DNA from: an uncultured Paraburkholderia sp.
GTDB taxonomy: Bacteria; Pseudomonadota; Gammaproteobacteria; Burkholderiales; Burkholderiaceae
Direction: 5' to 3'
Assembly (NCBI GenBank): GCA_937917025.1
Contig: CALFSF010000155.1
Span: 1 to 8,478, forward strand
DNA: 8,478 nucleotides
The notes below the pieces were generated by a model, which was not told the DNA's origin, searched no databases, and saw only the letters and a list, made by a program, of their open reading frames with translations. The position numbers and the translations under genes are program-made. The stretch's first letter is position 1. Each line of letters begins with the position of its first letter. Positions 1 through 6,107 of this stretch are shown piece after piece.

Positions 1-795
1 GACCACAAGCGGGACATGGCGTACAGCCGTCTCGCGCGGCGCCTGCGCGCGCGCGGCCTCGAAAGTTTCAAGTCGTATCTCGACCTGCTCGAATCGGCGA
101 ACGATCCGGCCGAGTGGGAAGCGTTCACGAACGCGCTCACCACGAACCTCACGGCGTTTTTCCGCGAAGCGCATCACTTTCCGATCCTCGCCGACTTCGT
201 GAAGAAGCGGCCGTCGCCGGTATCGGTATGGTGTTCGGCGGCCTCGACGGGCGAAGAACCGTATTCGATCGCGATGACGCTGATCGAGGCGCTGGGCGAC
301 AGCGCGGCGCGCAGCGCGACCGTGCTCGCCACCGACATCGACACGCAGGTGCTTGCCAAGGCCGAGGCCGGCACGTATCAGTTCGACCAGGTCAAGCATC
401 TGTCGCCGGAGCGGCTCAAGCGTTTCTTCTTGCGCGGCACCGGCGCGCATGCCGGCATGGTGAAGGTGCGCCCGGAAGTGCGCGCGATGGTCCGCTTCGA
501 CCAGCTCAACCTGACCGACCGCGAATACGCGTTGCGCTCGCAGTTCGACGCGATCTTCTGCCGCAACGTGATGATCTATTTCGACAAGCCGACGCAGTCG
601 CACGTGCTGTCGCGCTTCGAGCCGCTGGTGAAGCCGGGCGGGCTGCTGTTCGCCGGCCATTCCGAGAACTTCACGTATGTGACGCAGGCCTTCAGGCTGC
701 GCGGCCAGACCGTCTATGAACTGACGCGCGACAGCGGCGGCGCGCGCGCCACGTCACGTGCCGCCGCGCCGGCAACGGGTGAGGTCAGCGTATGA
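1..795 (+). CDS. cheR: Chemotaxis receptor methyltransferase CheR, 5'-truncated by window edge
   Basis: CheR transfers methyl groups from S-adenosylmethionine to glutamates of chemoreceptors in the cytoplasm, the forward arm of adaptation. The reading frame is open from base 1 and its first residues, DHKRDM, match an internal CheR segment (about residue 44 in E. coli CheR as I recall it). Roughly 43 N-terminal residues therefore lie outside the window, and the ATG at 16 is an internal Met. Visible motifs are NLTAFFREAHHF (from base 145), the SAM-binding stretch WCSAASTGEEPYS (from 229), an ATDIDT strand (about 343-360), FDAIFCRNVMIYFD (about 544-585) and LLFAGHSENF. The 264 residues present include a C-terminal Ala/Gly-rich extension of about 20 residues beyond the E. 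coli end. The stop overlaps the cheD start by 4 bp (ATGA), which suggests translational coupling. Confidence 0.97.
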   Translation, partial: DHKRDMAYSRLARRLRARGLESFKSYLDLLESANDPAEWEAFTNALTTNLTAFFREAHHFPILADFVKKRPSPVSVWCSAASTGEEPYSIAMTLIEALGDSAARSATVLATDIDTQVLAKAEAGTYQFDQVKHLSPERLKRFFLRGTGAHAGMVKVRPEVRAMVRFDQLNLTDREYALRSQFDAIFCRNVMIYFDKPTQSHVLSRFEPLVKPGGLLFAGHSENFTYVTQAFRLRGQTVYELTRDSGGARATSRAAAPATGEVSV

Positions 796-1565
796 GCAGC
801 ACCTTGCCGATCGCGAACAATCTCTATTTCGACAATCACTTCAAGCGCCCCGGCGTCAAACTGCTGCCGAACGAGTTCTACACGACCTCCGAAGACATGG
901 TGCTCGTCACCGTGCTCGGCTCGTGCGTGGCCGCGTGCATCCAGGATCGCACGGCGGGCATCGGCGGCATGAATCACTTCATGCTGCCCGATGACGGCGC
1001 CGACGCCGTGCAGGCCGCGTCGGATTCGATGCGCTACGGCGCGTACGCGATGGAAGTGCTGATCAACGAACTCATCAAGGCGGGCGGACGGCGCGAGCGC
1101 TTCGAGGCCAAGGTGTTCGGCGGCGCGGCCGTGCTCGCCGGCATGACGACGATGAATATCGGCGACCGCAACTCGGAGTTCGTGCGCCGCTATCTCGCGC
1201 TCGAAAAGATCCGCATCGTCGCCGAGGATCTGCAGGGCGGCCATCCGCGCAAGGTCGCGTTCATGCCGCGCACGGGCCAGGTGATGGTGAAGAAGCTGCG
1301 TCTGCAACAGGATCAAGGCGTCACCGAGCGCGAGCAGGCGCTCGCCCGGCAGACCGCCGAAGCGCGGGCCGACCGGCTCGCGCGGGCCCGCGAGCGGGTC
1401 GAACTCTTCGCGTCGCCGGCTGGCAGGCCGCGCACTGAACTGTTCGGCTCGAACCCGGCAGCCGGCGCAGCCGCCGGTGCCGCGCCGGCGAAGCCGCGTA
1501 TCGAACTGTTTGGCGCCACGCGCCCGACCACCCAGAACAACGCCAGGACCGTAGAGGAGGCGTGA
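792..1565 (+). CDS. cheD: Chemoreceptor glutamine deamidase CheD with long C-terminal tail
   Basis: CheD hydrolyses specific receptor glutamines to glutamates, creating methylation sites for CheR. The conserved core spans about residues 20-175. The predicted catalytic Cys45 lies in LGSCVAAC and His62 in GGMNHFMLP. The Cys-His distance of 17 residues equals that of Thermotoga CheD (C27/H44), and Thr40 precedes the Cys. ATG at 792 overlaps the cheR stop; a TGAGG ribosome-binding site at 780-784 sits 7 bp upstream. At 257 residues it is much longer than the roughly 160-residue classical CheD. The extra 80 or so residues form an Arg/Ala/Glu-rich, probably helical stretch followed by a Gly/Ala/Pro-rich tail with three copies of R-x-E-L-F-(A/G) at residues 202-207, 214-219 and 236-241. 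No cheC, the usual CheD partner in Bacillus, is in the window. Core function is secure; the tail's role is unknown. Confidence 0.96.
   Translation: MSSTLPIANNLYFDNHFKRPGVKLLPNEFYTTSEDMVLVTVLGSCVAACIQDRTAGIGGMNHFMLPDDGADAVQAASDSMRYGAYAMEVLINELIKAGGRRERFEAKVFGGAAVLAGMTTMNIGDRNSEFVRRYLALEKIRIVAEDLQGGHPRKVAFMPRTGQVMVKKLRLQQDQGVTEREQALARQTAEARADRLARARERVELFASPAGRPRTELFGSNPAAGAAAGAAPAKPRIELFGATRPTTQNNARTVEEA
1554..1560 (+). promoter_or_regulatory. Ribosome-binding site deciding the cheB start
   Basis: GAGGAGG, inside the last codons of cheD, is a near-ideal Shine-Dalgarno sequence. It lies 1 nt before the GTG at 1562 (too close to function) and 10 nt before the GTG at 1571 (acceptable). It therefore favours the downstream GTG as the cheB start. 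Confidence 0.75.
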
Positions 1566-1570
1566 CAGCC

Positions 1571-2656
1571 GTGCAAAAAATCAAGGTATTGTGTGTCGAC
1601 GATTCAGCGCTGATCCGTAGCCTGATGACTGAAATCATCAATGGCCAGCCCGACATGACGGTCGTCGCGACCGCGCCGGATCCGCTTGTCGCGCGCGATC
1701 TCATCAAGCAGCACAATCCGGACGTGTTGACGCTCGACGTCGAAATGCCGCGCATGGACGGGCTCGATTTCCTCGAGAAGCTGATGCGCCTGCGGCCGAT
1801 GCCGGTCGTGATGGTGTCGTCGCTGACCGAACGCGGCAATGAAATCACGCTGCGCGCACTCGAACTGGGCGCGGTGGATTTCGTCACGAAGCCGAAGGTC
1901 GGCATTCGCGACGGCATGCTCGACTACGCCGAAAAACTCGCCGACAAGGTGCGCGCCGCCGCCCGCGCCCGCGTGCGCCAGGCCGCGCCCGCGCCGCACC
2001 CCGGCGCGCCCGCGCAGGCGCCTGCCGCCCCGGCGCCGCTCTTCAACAATCCGCTGGTATCGACCGAAAAGCTGATCATCGTCGGCGCATCGACGGGCGG
2101 CACCGAGGCGATCCGCGAAGTGCTCGTGCCACTGCCGCCGGACGCGCCTGCCGTGCTGATCGCGCAGCACATGCCGCCGGGATTTACAAAATCTTTTGCG
2201 CAACGGCTCAATGGTTTGTGCCGGATTACCGTTAAAGAGGCTGAGCACGGTGAACGCGTGCTGCCAGGGCACGCCTACATCGCGCCCGGCCACGCTCATC
2301 TCTTGCTGGCAAGGAGCGGTGCGAACTATATTGCTCACCTGTCCGAGGAGCCGCCGGTGAACCGGCACCGGCCTTCGGTGGATGTGCTGTTCCGCTCGGC
2401 CGCGCAGCACGCGGGCAAGAACGCACTCGGCGTGATCCTGACCGGCATGGGGCGCGACGGTGCAGCAGGGTTGCTGGATATGAAAAAGGCGGGCGCCTAC
2501 ACGCTCGCGCAGGATGAGGCGAGCTGCATCGTGTTCGGGATGCCGCGCGAAGCCATTGCATTGGGCGCCGCGGACGAAATCGCCTCGCTTTCCGACATGA
2601 GCCGGCGCGTCATGGCCCGTCTTGCGTCGATGGGCGACCGCGTACAGCGGGTATGA
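1571..2656 (+). CDS. cheB: Chemotaxis protein-glutamate methylesterase CheB
   Basis: CheB removes methyl groups from receptor glutamates, and can deamidate, when phosphorylated by CheA, giving negative feedback in adaptation. The N-terminal receiver domain (about 1-125) has acidic residues D10/D11, phospho-acceptor D56 in TLDVEMPRMDG and a KPK lysine. An Ala/Pro-rich linker (about 137-157) leads to the methylesterase domain with Ser174 (GASTGG), His200 (QHMPPG) and Asp296 (TGMGRDG). This triad is offset by ten from E. coli S164/H190/D286, matching a longer linker. GTG at 1571 is chosen because MQKIKVL aligns with the E. coli start MSKIRVL and the GAGGAGG site is 10 nt upstream. The in-frame GTG at 1562, overlapping the cheD stop as GTGA, would add three residues and is the alternative. 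Codons 204-228 have atypical, A/T-ending usage. Confidence 0.96.
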   Translation: MQKIKVLCVDDSALIRSLMTEIINGQPDMTVVATAPDPLVARDLIKQHNPDVLTLDVEMPRMDGLDFLEKLMRLRPMPVVMVSSLTERGNEITLRALELGAVDFVTKPKVGIRDGMLDYAEKLADKVRAAARARVRQAAPAPHPGAPAQAPAAPAPLFNNPLVSTEKLIIVGASTGGTEAIREVLVPLPPDAPAVLIAQHMPPGFTKSFAQRLNGLCRITVKEAEHGERVLPGHAYIAPGHAHLLLARSGANYIAHLSEEPPVNRHRPSVDVLFRSAAQHAGKNALGVILTGMGRDGAAGLLDMKKAGAYTLAQDEASCIVFGMPREAIALGAADEIASLSDMSRRVMARLASMGDRVQRV

Positions 2657-2728
2657 TGCCGGCCTGGAACTGAACGAACAGGCGGGACGCTCGCCGCACC
2701 TTCGAAGACACGGGAAAAGGGAATTGAA

Positions 2729-3124
2729 ATGGATAAGGGAATGAAAATTCTGGTGGTGGACGATTTTCCGACGATGCGCCGGATCGTTCGCAACCTGCTG
2801 AAGGAACTGGGCTATTCGAACGTCGACGAGGCGGAAGACGGCGCGGTGGGTCTGTCGCGCCTGCGCAGCGGCCGCTACGACTTCGTGATTTCCGACTGGA
2901 ACATGCCGAACCTCGACGGCCTCGCGATGCTGAAGGAAATTCGCGCCGACGCGAACCTGACGCATCTGCCGGTGTTGATGGTGACGGCGGAATCGAAGAA
3001 GGAAAACATCATCGCGGCGGCGCAGGCCGGCGCGAGCGGCTATGTGGTCAAGCCGTTCACGGCGGTGACGCTCGACGAGAAGCTCAACAAGATTCTCGAG
3101 AAGATGGCGAAGACGGGGAGCTGA
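2729..3124 (+). CDS. cheY: Chemotaxis response regulator CheY
   Basis: This is a single-domain receiver of 131 residues. Phosphorylated by CheA, it binds the flagellar switch protein FliM and changes the direction or speed of rotation. Acidic pocket residues are D11/D12, the phospho-acceptor is D56 (ISDWNMPN), and the switch residues are T86 (MVTAES), Y105 (SGYVVKPF) and K108. Each is one less than the E. coli number, and the segment TMRRIVRNLLKELG is identical to E. coli CheY as I recall it. This marks it as the flagellar CheY rather than another receiver. The start at 2729 is supported by AAGGGA at 2717-2722 and by alignment with the E. coli N-terminus; the ATG at 2741 would remove conserved residues. 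A 72-bp gap separates it from cheB, and cheZ begins 2 bp after its stop. Confidence 0.97.
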   Translation: MDKGMKILVVDDFPTMRRIVRNLLKELGYSNVDEAEDGAVGLSRLRSGRYDFVISDWNMPNLDGLAMLKEIRADANLTHLPVLMVTAESKKENIIAAAQAGASGYVVKPFTAVTLDEKLNKILEKMAKTGS

Positions 3125-3126
3125 CT

Positions 3127-3843
3127 GTGAACGAGCCGACCGACGCGCAGGGCGCCGATTCGCGGGACGACGGCAGCGATATCGCAACCGACCGTATTCT
3201 CGCCCGCATCGGGCAACTGACGCGCACGCTGCGCGATTCGATGCGCGAGCTGGGGCTCGACAAGCATGTCGAGCGCGCCGCGGAAGCCGTGCCGGACGCG
3301 CGCGACCGTCTGAAGTACGTCGTGATGATGACGGAGCAGGCCGCCGAACGCGTGCTGACCGCCATCGAGATCGCAAAGCCGGTGCAGGAGCAGTTGCAGA
3401 AGGACGCAGCCCGGCTCGAGGCGCGCTGGGACGAGTGGTACGCCGCGCCCATCGAACGCGAGGAAGTGCGCGCGCTGATGGGCGACACGCGCACGTTCCT
3501 GAAGAACCTGCCCGATTCGACGACGGCGACCAGCTCGCAACTGCTCGAAATCATGCTCGCGCAGGATTTCCAGGATCTGACGGGCCAGGTCATCAAGAAG
3601 ATCATGGACGTCGTGTACCTGATCGAGCAGCAACTGCTTGGCGTGCTGGTCGAGAACATCGCGCCGGAGCGTCGCGAGCAGTTCGCGGCGACCGCGGCGG
3701 CGCTCGTGGCCTCCGAGCCGGCCTCCTCGACGGGCAGCCCGGAAGGCCTGCTCAACGGGCCGCAGATCAATCCGGAAGGCAAGACCGACGTCGTGCAGGA
3801 TCAGGCGCAGGTCGACGATCTGCTCGCGAGCCTCGGGTTTTGA
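3127..3843 (+). CDS. cheZ: CheY-P phosphatase CheZ
   Basis: CheZ accelerates dephosphorylation of CheY-P and so ends the tumble/switch signal. It works as a dimer built on a long helical hairpin. The signature QDFQDLTGQVIKK contains the active-site pair D150 and Q154, corresponding to E. coli D143/Q147, with the same four-residue spacing. The last 13 residues, QAQVDDLLASLGF, form the conserved C-terminal CheY-binding helix, separated from the core by a Ser/Gly/Pro-containing linker (about 195-225). The length of 238 residues slightly exceeds the 214 of E. coli. The start is GTG at 3127, 2 bp after the cheY stop, with GGGGAG at 3115-3120 inside the end of cheY and a 6-nt spacer. cheY and cheZ are clearly co-transcribed and probably translationally coupled. 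Confidence 0.97.
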   Translation: MNEPTDAQGADSRDDGSDIATDRILARIGQLTRTLRDSMRELGLDKHVERAAEAVPDARDRLKYVVMMTEQAAERVLTAIEIAKPVQEQLQKDAARLEARWDEWYAAPIEREEVRALMGDTRTFLKNLPDSTTATSSQLLEIMLAQDFQDLTGQVIKKIMDVVYLIEQQLLGVLVENIAPERREQFAATAAALVASEPASSTGSPEGLLNGPQINPEGKTDVVQDQAQVDDLLASLGF

Positions 3844-3851
3844 TGCAGGGC

Positions 3852-3877
3852 CGCGTGACGGCGCGCGCCGTCACGCG
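3852..3877. repeat. 26-bp perfect palindrome after cheZ, possible terminator
   Basis: The left arm CGCGTGACGGCGC is followed directly by its exact reverse complement, starting 8 bp after the cheZ stop. As RNA it would give a very stable GC stem, with the innermost bases forming the loop. No T-run follows, so it is not a standard intrinsic terminator. It could act with Rho, protect the mRNA 3' end, or be a DNA-binding palindrome. The right arm can also pair with CGTGAC at 3879-3884 (GTCACG at 3870-3875, 3-nt loop), giving a weaker, mutually exclusive hairpin. Confidence 0.5.
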
Positions 3878-4052
3878 CCGTGACCGTAGCGCGAGCTGGC
3901 CGCCCGGCAAAACAGGCTCTTTGAAATAATCCACAGGCATACTACGACGACAGGACACTGGCGCCCGAATCGCCCGGAATCGAGGCACAGCGGGGGGCCA
4001 GGTCCGGAACTGCCGGTTCGCCGCTGCCGCGCGAACCCGGTGGTCACTGTCA

Positions 4053-4059
4053 AAGGGAG
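4053..4059 (+). promoter_or_regulatory. Ribosome-binding site deciding the DUF2844 gene start
   Basis: AAGGGAG lies 7 nt upstream of the ATG at 4067. It excludes the in-frame GTG at 4040, which precedes it and would add nine residues ahead of the signal peptide. Confidence 0.7.
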
Positions 4060-4066
4060 CCTGGGC

Positions 4067-4606
4067 ATGTCGAAATCGAGTCGCCTCGCGCGCGCCGTTA
4101 CGCTGACGTCGCTCGGATTGTGCTGTACGTTGATCGCGGTCCGTTCCGCCCGGGCGGGCCTGGGCGGCAGTCCGATGACACCGCCCGCGGGGGCGTCCAC
4201 GTCGTCGCGCGTCGTGCAGGGTTCGCCGGTCGTTTCCCGCTCGGCTTCCACAGCATCCTCTTCCGCTTCACCCTCCCAGTCCGCTTCGGCCGCCTACACC
4301 GTTCGCGAGACGACGTTCGGCTCCGGCACCGTCGTCCACGAATATGTGTCGGCGGCGGGGACGGTGTTCGGCATCGCGTGGCAAGGCCCGCAGATGCCCG
4401 ATCTCGCCGATCTGCTCGGCAGCTACTTCCCGCAATACGTCGACGCCGTGAAGGCCGCGCGCTCGGCGCATGGCCGGCGCGGCGCGAGCGTGGTCGATCA
4501 GGACACGCTGGTGGTGCGCTCAGGCGGTCATATGGGTGCGTTCGCCGGCGTCGCGTGGCTGCCGCAGGCGTTGCCGGCGGGCGTCAGCGGCCAGGACATC
4601 CAGTGA
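4067..4606 (+). CDS. Secreted DUF2844 family protein of unknown function
   Basis: This is a 179-residue exported protein. The N-terminus has a basic stretch (K3, R6, R9), a hydrophobic core (about 10-25) and an A28-R29-A30 signal-peptidase I site before GLGG, so the mature protein should be periplasmic or secreted. A Ser/Ala-rich low-complexity linker (about 40-76) precedes a conserved-looking domain (about 77-179). That domain contains TVRETTFGSGTVVHEYVS, GTVFGIAWQGP, DLLGSYFPQYVD, and a C-terminal LVVRSGGHMGAFAGVAWLP followed by LPAGVS. I recognise this pattern as DUF2844 from memory of the family; no biochemical function is known to me. No catalytic motif is evident, and the only Cys residues, C19 and C20, are inside the signal peptide and do not form a lipobox. 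It lies 23 bp upstream of the DUF3443 gene, so the two are probably one transcription unit. Confidence 0.85.
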   Translation: MSKSSRLARAVTLTSLGLCCTLIAVRSARAGLGGSPMTPPAGASTSSRVVQGSPVVSRSASTASSSASPSQSASAAYTVRETTFGSGTVVHEYVSAAGTVFGIAWQGPQMPDLADLLGSYFPQYVDAVKAARSAHGRRGASVVDQDTLVVRSGGHMGAFAGVAWLPQALPAGVSGQDIQ

Positions 4607-4629
4607 TCCTGACCGCGAGGAGACCAGGC

Positions 4630-5907
4630 GTGCAAATCACAACGAAGCTCAAGGGATGGATGCAGGTTGCGGCGCTGGTCGCTGCGGCGTCTCTCGTCGC
4701 GGCGTGCGGCGGAGGCGGCGGCGACAGCGGCAGCAGCAGCAGCAATTCGGGCAACGATGGCATCAATTCGCTGCCGGCCGGCCCGACGCAGCAGCCGATC
4801 GCGGTGGGCGCCGCGAACACCGTGGCGATTACCGTCGACAAAGGCCTGAAGAACGTCATCAACATTCCCACCGTGAGCGTGCAGATCTGCGCGCCGCGCA
4901 CGACGAACTGCCAGATCATCGATCACGTGCAGCTCGATACGGGCTCGTACGGGCTGCGGATCGTGAGTACCGCGCTCAATGCGACGCTGGCGCCGGCGTT
5001 GCCGGTCACGCTGGTCAACGGCGCCCAGCAACTGGCCGAATGCGCGTCTTTCGCCGATGGTTTCACGTGGGGTTCCGTGCGGACCGCCGACGTGACCCTC
5101 GGCCAGAAGCAGGCCGCCAGCCTGCCGGTCCAGATCATCGGCGATCTGGCGGCGGCCTCCGTGCCCGCGTCATGCTCCGGCGTGCCGGAAAACACCGTCG
5201 ACGACCTGCGCGTGAACGGCATCCTCGGCATCGGTGTGATGCCGAACGACTGCGGCACGACGTGTTCGGACCCGTCGCAGGCACCGACCTCCAGCAACTA
5301 CTACGGATGCACCGGCAACACCTGTACGCGCACGGTCGCGGCGACCGGCGTGCAGGTCGCCAACCCGGTGCCGAAATTCAGCGGCGACAACAACGGCGTG
5401 ATCGTGCAATTGCCGCCGGTGCCCAATACCGGCGCGGCCTCGGCGCAGGGCACGCTCGTCTTCGGCATCAACACGCAACCGAACAACGCGCTGACGGCCG
5501 CGCAGAGCTTCCTGTCGGACGCCGCCGGCGATCTGCCCGGCAGCACGTTCAACGGCAATCCCGCGGTCGCGCTCTTCGATACGGGCTCGAACGGCTATTT
5601 CTTCGACGATTCGACGCTCGCCGCGTGCGGCAGCAACGAGCCGGGCTTCTACTGCCCGCCGACCGCGCAGACGCGGCCTTTCACGGTGAAGGGCACCGGC
5701 AGCGCGAGCGCGACCGTCGACATGAACGTCGTCAGCGCGGCGACGCTGATATCGAGCGGCGGCAACTTCGCGTTCAACGACGTGGCCGGCGAGGGCATCC
5801 GGGCCGGCTGGGTCGATCTCGGCCTGCCGTTTTTCTTCGGCCGCTACGTGTACTACGGCATGGATCTGAGCGCGACGGGCGGCCCGGCGCCATTCATCGC
5901 GTTCTGA
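4630..5907 (+). CDS. DUF3443 family lipoprotein, pepsin-like aspartic peptidase candidate
   Basis: This is a 425-residue predicted outer-membrane lipoprotein. Its signal peptide ends in a V-A-A-C lipobox at Cys26; Gly at +2 does not retain it in the inner membrane. A Gly/Ser-rich tether (about 27-52) follows. It matches DUF3443 as I know the family (usual length just over 400, conserved Asn-Gly-Ile), with no established function. Two DTGS motifs occur, D103 (VQLDTGSYGLR) and D317 (ALFDTGSNGYF). NGILGIG at 196-202 and GLPFFFGRYVYYGMDL at 398-413 sit where pepsin has its DGILGL and C-lobe LGD...F..YY..FD segments. I infer a bilobal aspartic-peptidase fold; activity is unproven. Trp147 lies near the position of the pepsin flap Tyr75. 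Ten cysteines follow Cys26, compatible with disulfides. The GTG start is set by GAGGAG at 4617-4622, 7 nt upstream. Confidence 0.88.
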   Translation: MQITTKLKGWMQVAALVAAASLVAACGGGGGDSGSSSSNSGNDGINSLPAGPTQQPIAVGAANTVAITVDKGLKNVINIPTVSVQICAPRTTNCQIIDHVQLDTGSYGLRIVSTALNATLAPALPVTLVNGAQQLAECASFADGFTWGSVRTADVTLGQKQAASLPVQIIGDLAAASVPASCSGVPENTVDDLRVNGILGIGVMPNDCGTTCSDPSQAPTSSNYYGCTGNTCTRTVAATGVQVANPVPKFSGDNNGVIVQLPPVPNTGAASAQGTLVFGINTQPNNALTAAQSFLSDAAGDLPGSTFNGNPAVALFDTGSNGYFFDDSTLAACGSNEPGFYCPPTAQTRPFTVKGTGSASATVDMNVVSAATLISSGGNFAFNDVAGEGIRAGWVDLGLPFFFGRYVYYGMDLSATGGPAPFIAF

Positions 5908-5932
5908 CAGGTCCGGGGCGATGCCGCATGGC

Positions 5933-5968
5933 GCGCCGCCGCCCCCGGTCGTACCGGCGCGGCGGCGC
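5933..5968 (+). terminator. GC-rich stem-loop downstream of the DUF3443 gene
   Basis: GCGCCGCCGC (5933-5942) pairs exactly with GCGGCGGCGC (5959-5968). Inside it, CCGGT (5945-5949) pairs with ACCGG (5953-5957) around a 3-nt loop. The result is a long, nearly continuous hairpin beginning 25 bp after the stop. No T-run follows, so a classical intrinsic terminator is not shown. A transcription-end or mRNA-stabilising structure is the simplest reading. Confidence 0.45.
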
Positions 5969-6097
5969 TGCCTGAGCCGGGTGAGCGTTTCATCCCGCGA
6001 AATACCCCCCTTTCCCCGGCTTTATCCGCCGATCGTCGCTCGACTTCTGCGGGAATAATCGCTCTCACTGAAAAAGGGCATGGTGCCCCGATCATCT

Positions 6098-6103
6098 GGA
6101 GAG
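6098..6103 (+). promoter_or_regulatory. Ribosome-binding site for the TTG start of flhB
   Basis: GGAGAG lies 4 nt before the TTG at 6108. With the in-frame stop at 6069 and no intervening in-frame ATG or GTG, it supports the rare TTG start. Confidence 0.6.
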
Positions 6104-6107
6104 CGCG

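Larger units (their letters stand above)
3844..4066. other. Intergenic spacer between cheZ and the DUF2844 gene
   Basis: This 223-bp non-coding spacer separates the chemotaxis block from the exported-protein pair. It holds the palindrome at 3852-3877, a short A/T-richer patch around 3908-3945 (the best place to look for a promoter, though no convincing -35/-10 pair is seen), and the ribosome-binding site of the next gene. No convincing ORF or RNA gene was recognised in it. Confidence 0.7.
5908..6107. other. Intergenic spacer upstream of flhB
   Basis: This 200-bp spacer contains the stem-loop at 5933-5968, C-rich runs around 6005-6017, and a probable flhB leader. The segment GAATAAT at 6053-6059 resembles a -10 element but has no matching -35. 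GGGCA/TGCCC at 6076-6080 and 6084-6088 can form a small hairpin 9 nt before the flhB ribosome-binding site. A flagellar-operon promoter is expected here, because flhB begins a new block, but none is clear by eye. No coding sequence was found. Confidence 0.6.

Noticed and set aside
16..18. ATG near the left edge as the true start of cheR
   Set aside because: The frame is open upstream and encodes the conserved DHKRD preceding this Met, so it is internal.
1604..3376. Very long open frame (590 codons) on the minus strand opposite cheB, cheY and cheZ
   Set aside because: It is antisense to three certain genes, Arg/His-rich with no recognisable domain, and typical of mirror frames created by high third-position GC.
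3921..3948. Possible sigma-70 promoter TTGAAA, 16 nt, TACGAC
   Set aside because: The -35 is fair but the -10 matches poorly, and there is no support beyond a locally A/T-richer patch.
4040..4066. Upstream GTG start for the DUF2844 protein
   Set aside because: The AAGGGAG ribosome-binding site lies downstream of this GTG and correctly spaced for the ATG at 4067, which also gives a normal signal peptide.
4120..4123. DUF2844 protein as a lipoprotein because of Cys19-Cys20 in its signal peptide
   Set aside because: The residues before these Cys (S-L-G-L) do not fit a lipobox, while an Ala-Arg-Ala signal-peptidase I site follows at residues 28-30.
4470..5975. Plus-strand open frame of 501 codons overlapping the DUF2844 and DUF3443 genes
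   Set aside because: It is an Arg-rich out-of-frame translation without motifs; the other frame has a signal peptide, lipobox, ribosome-binding site and family match.
6009..6035. Possible flagellar sigma-28 promoter before flhB, based on GCCGATCG at 6028-6035
   Set aside because: The -10-like element is close to GCCGATAA, but the required -35 (TAAAGTTT-like) at the right distance is absent; the sequence there is CCTTTCCC.
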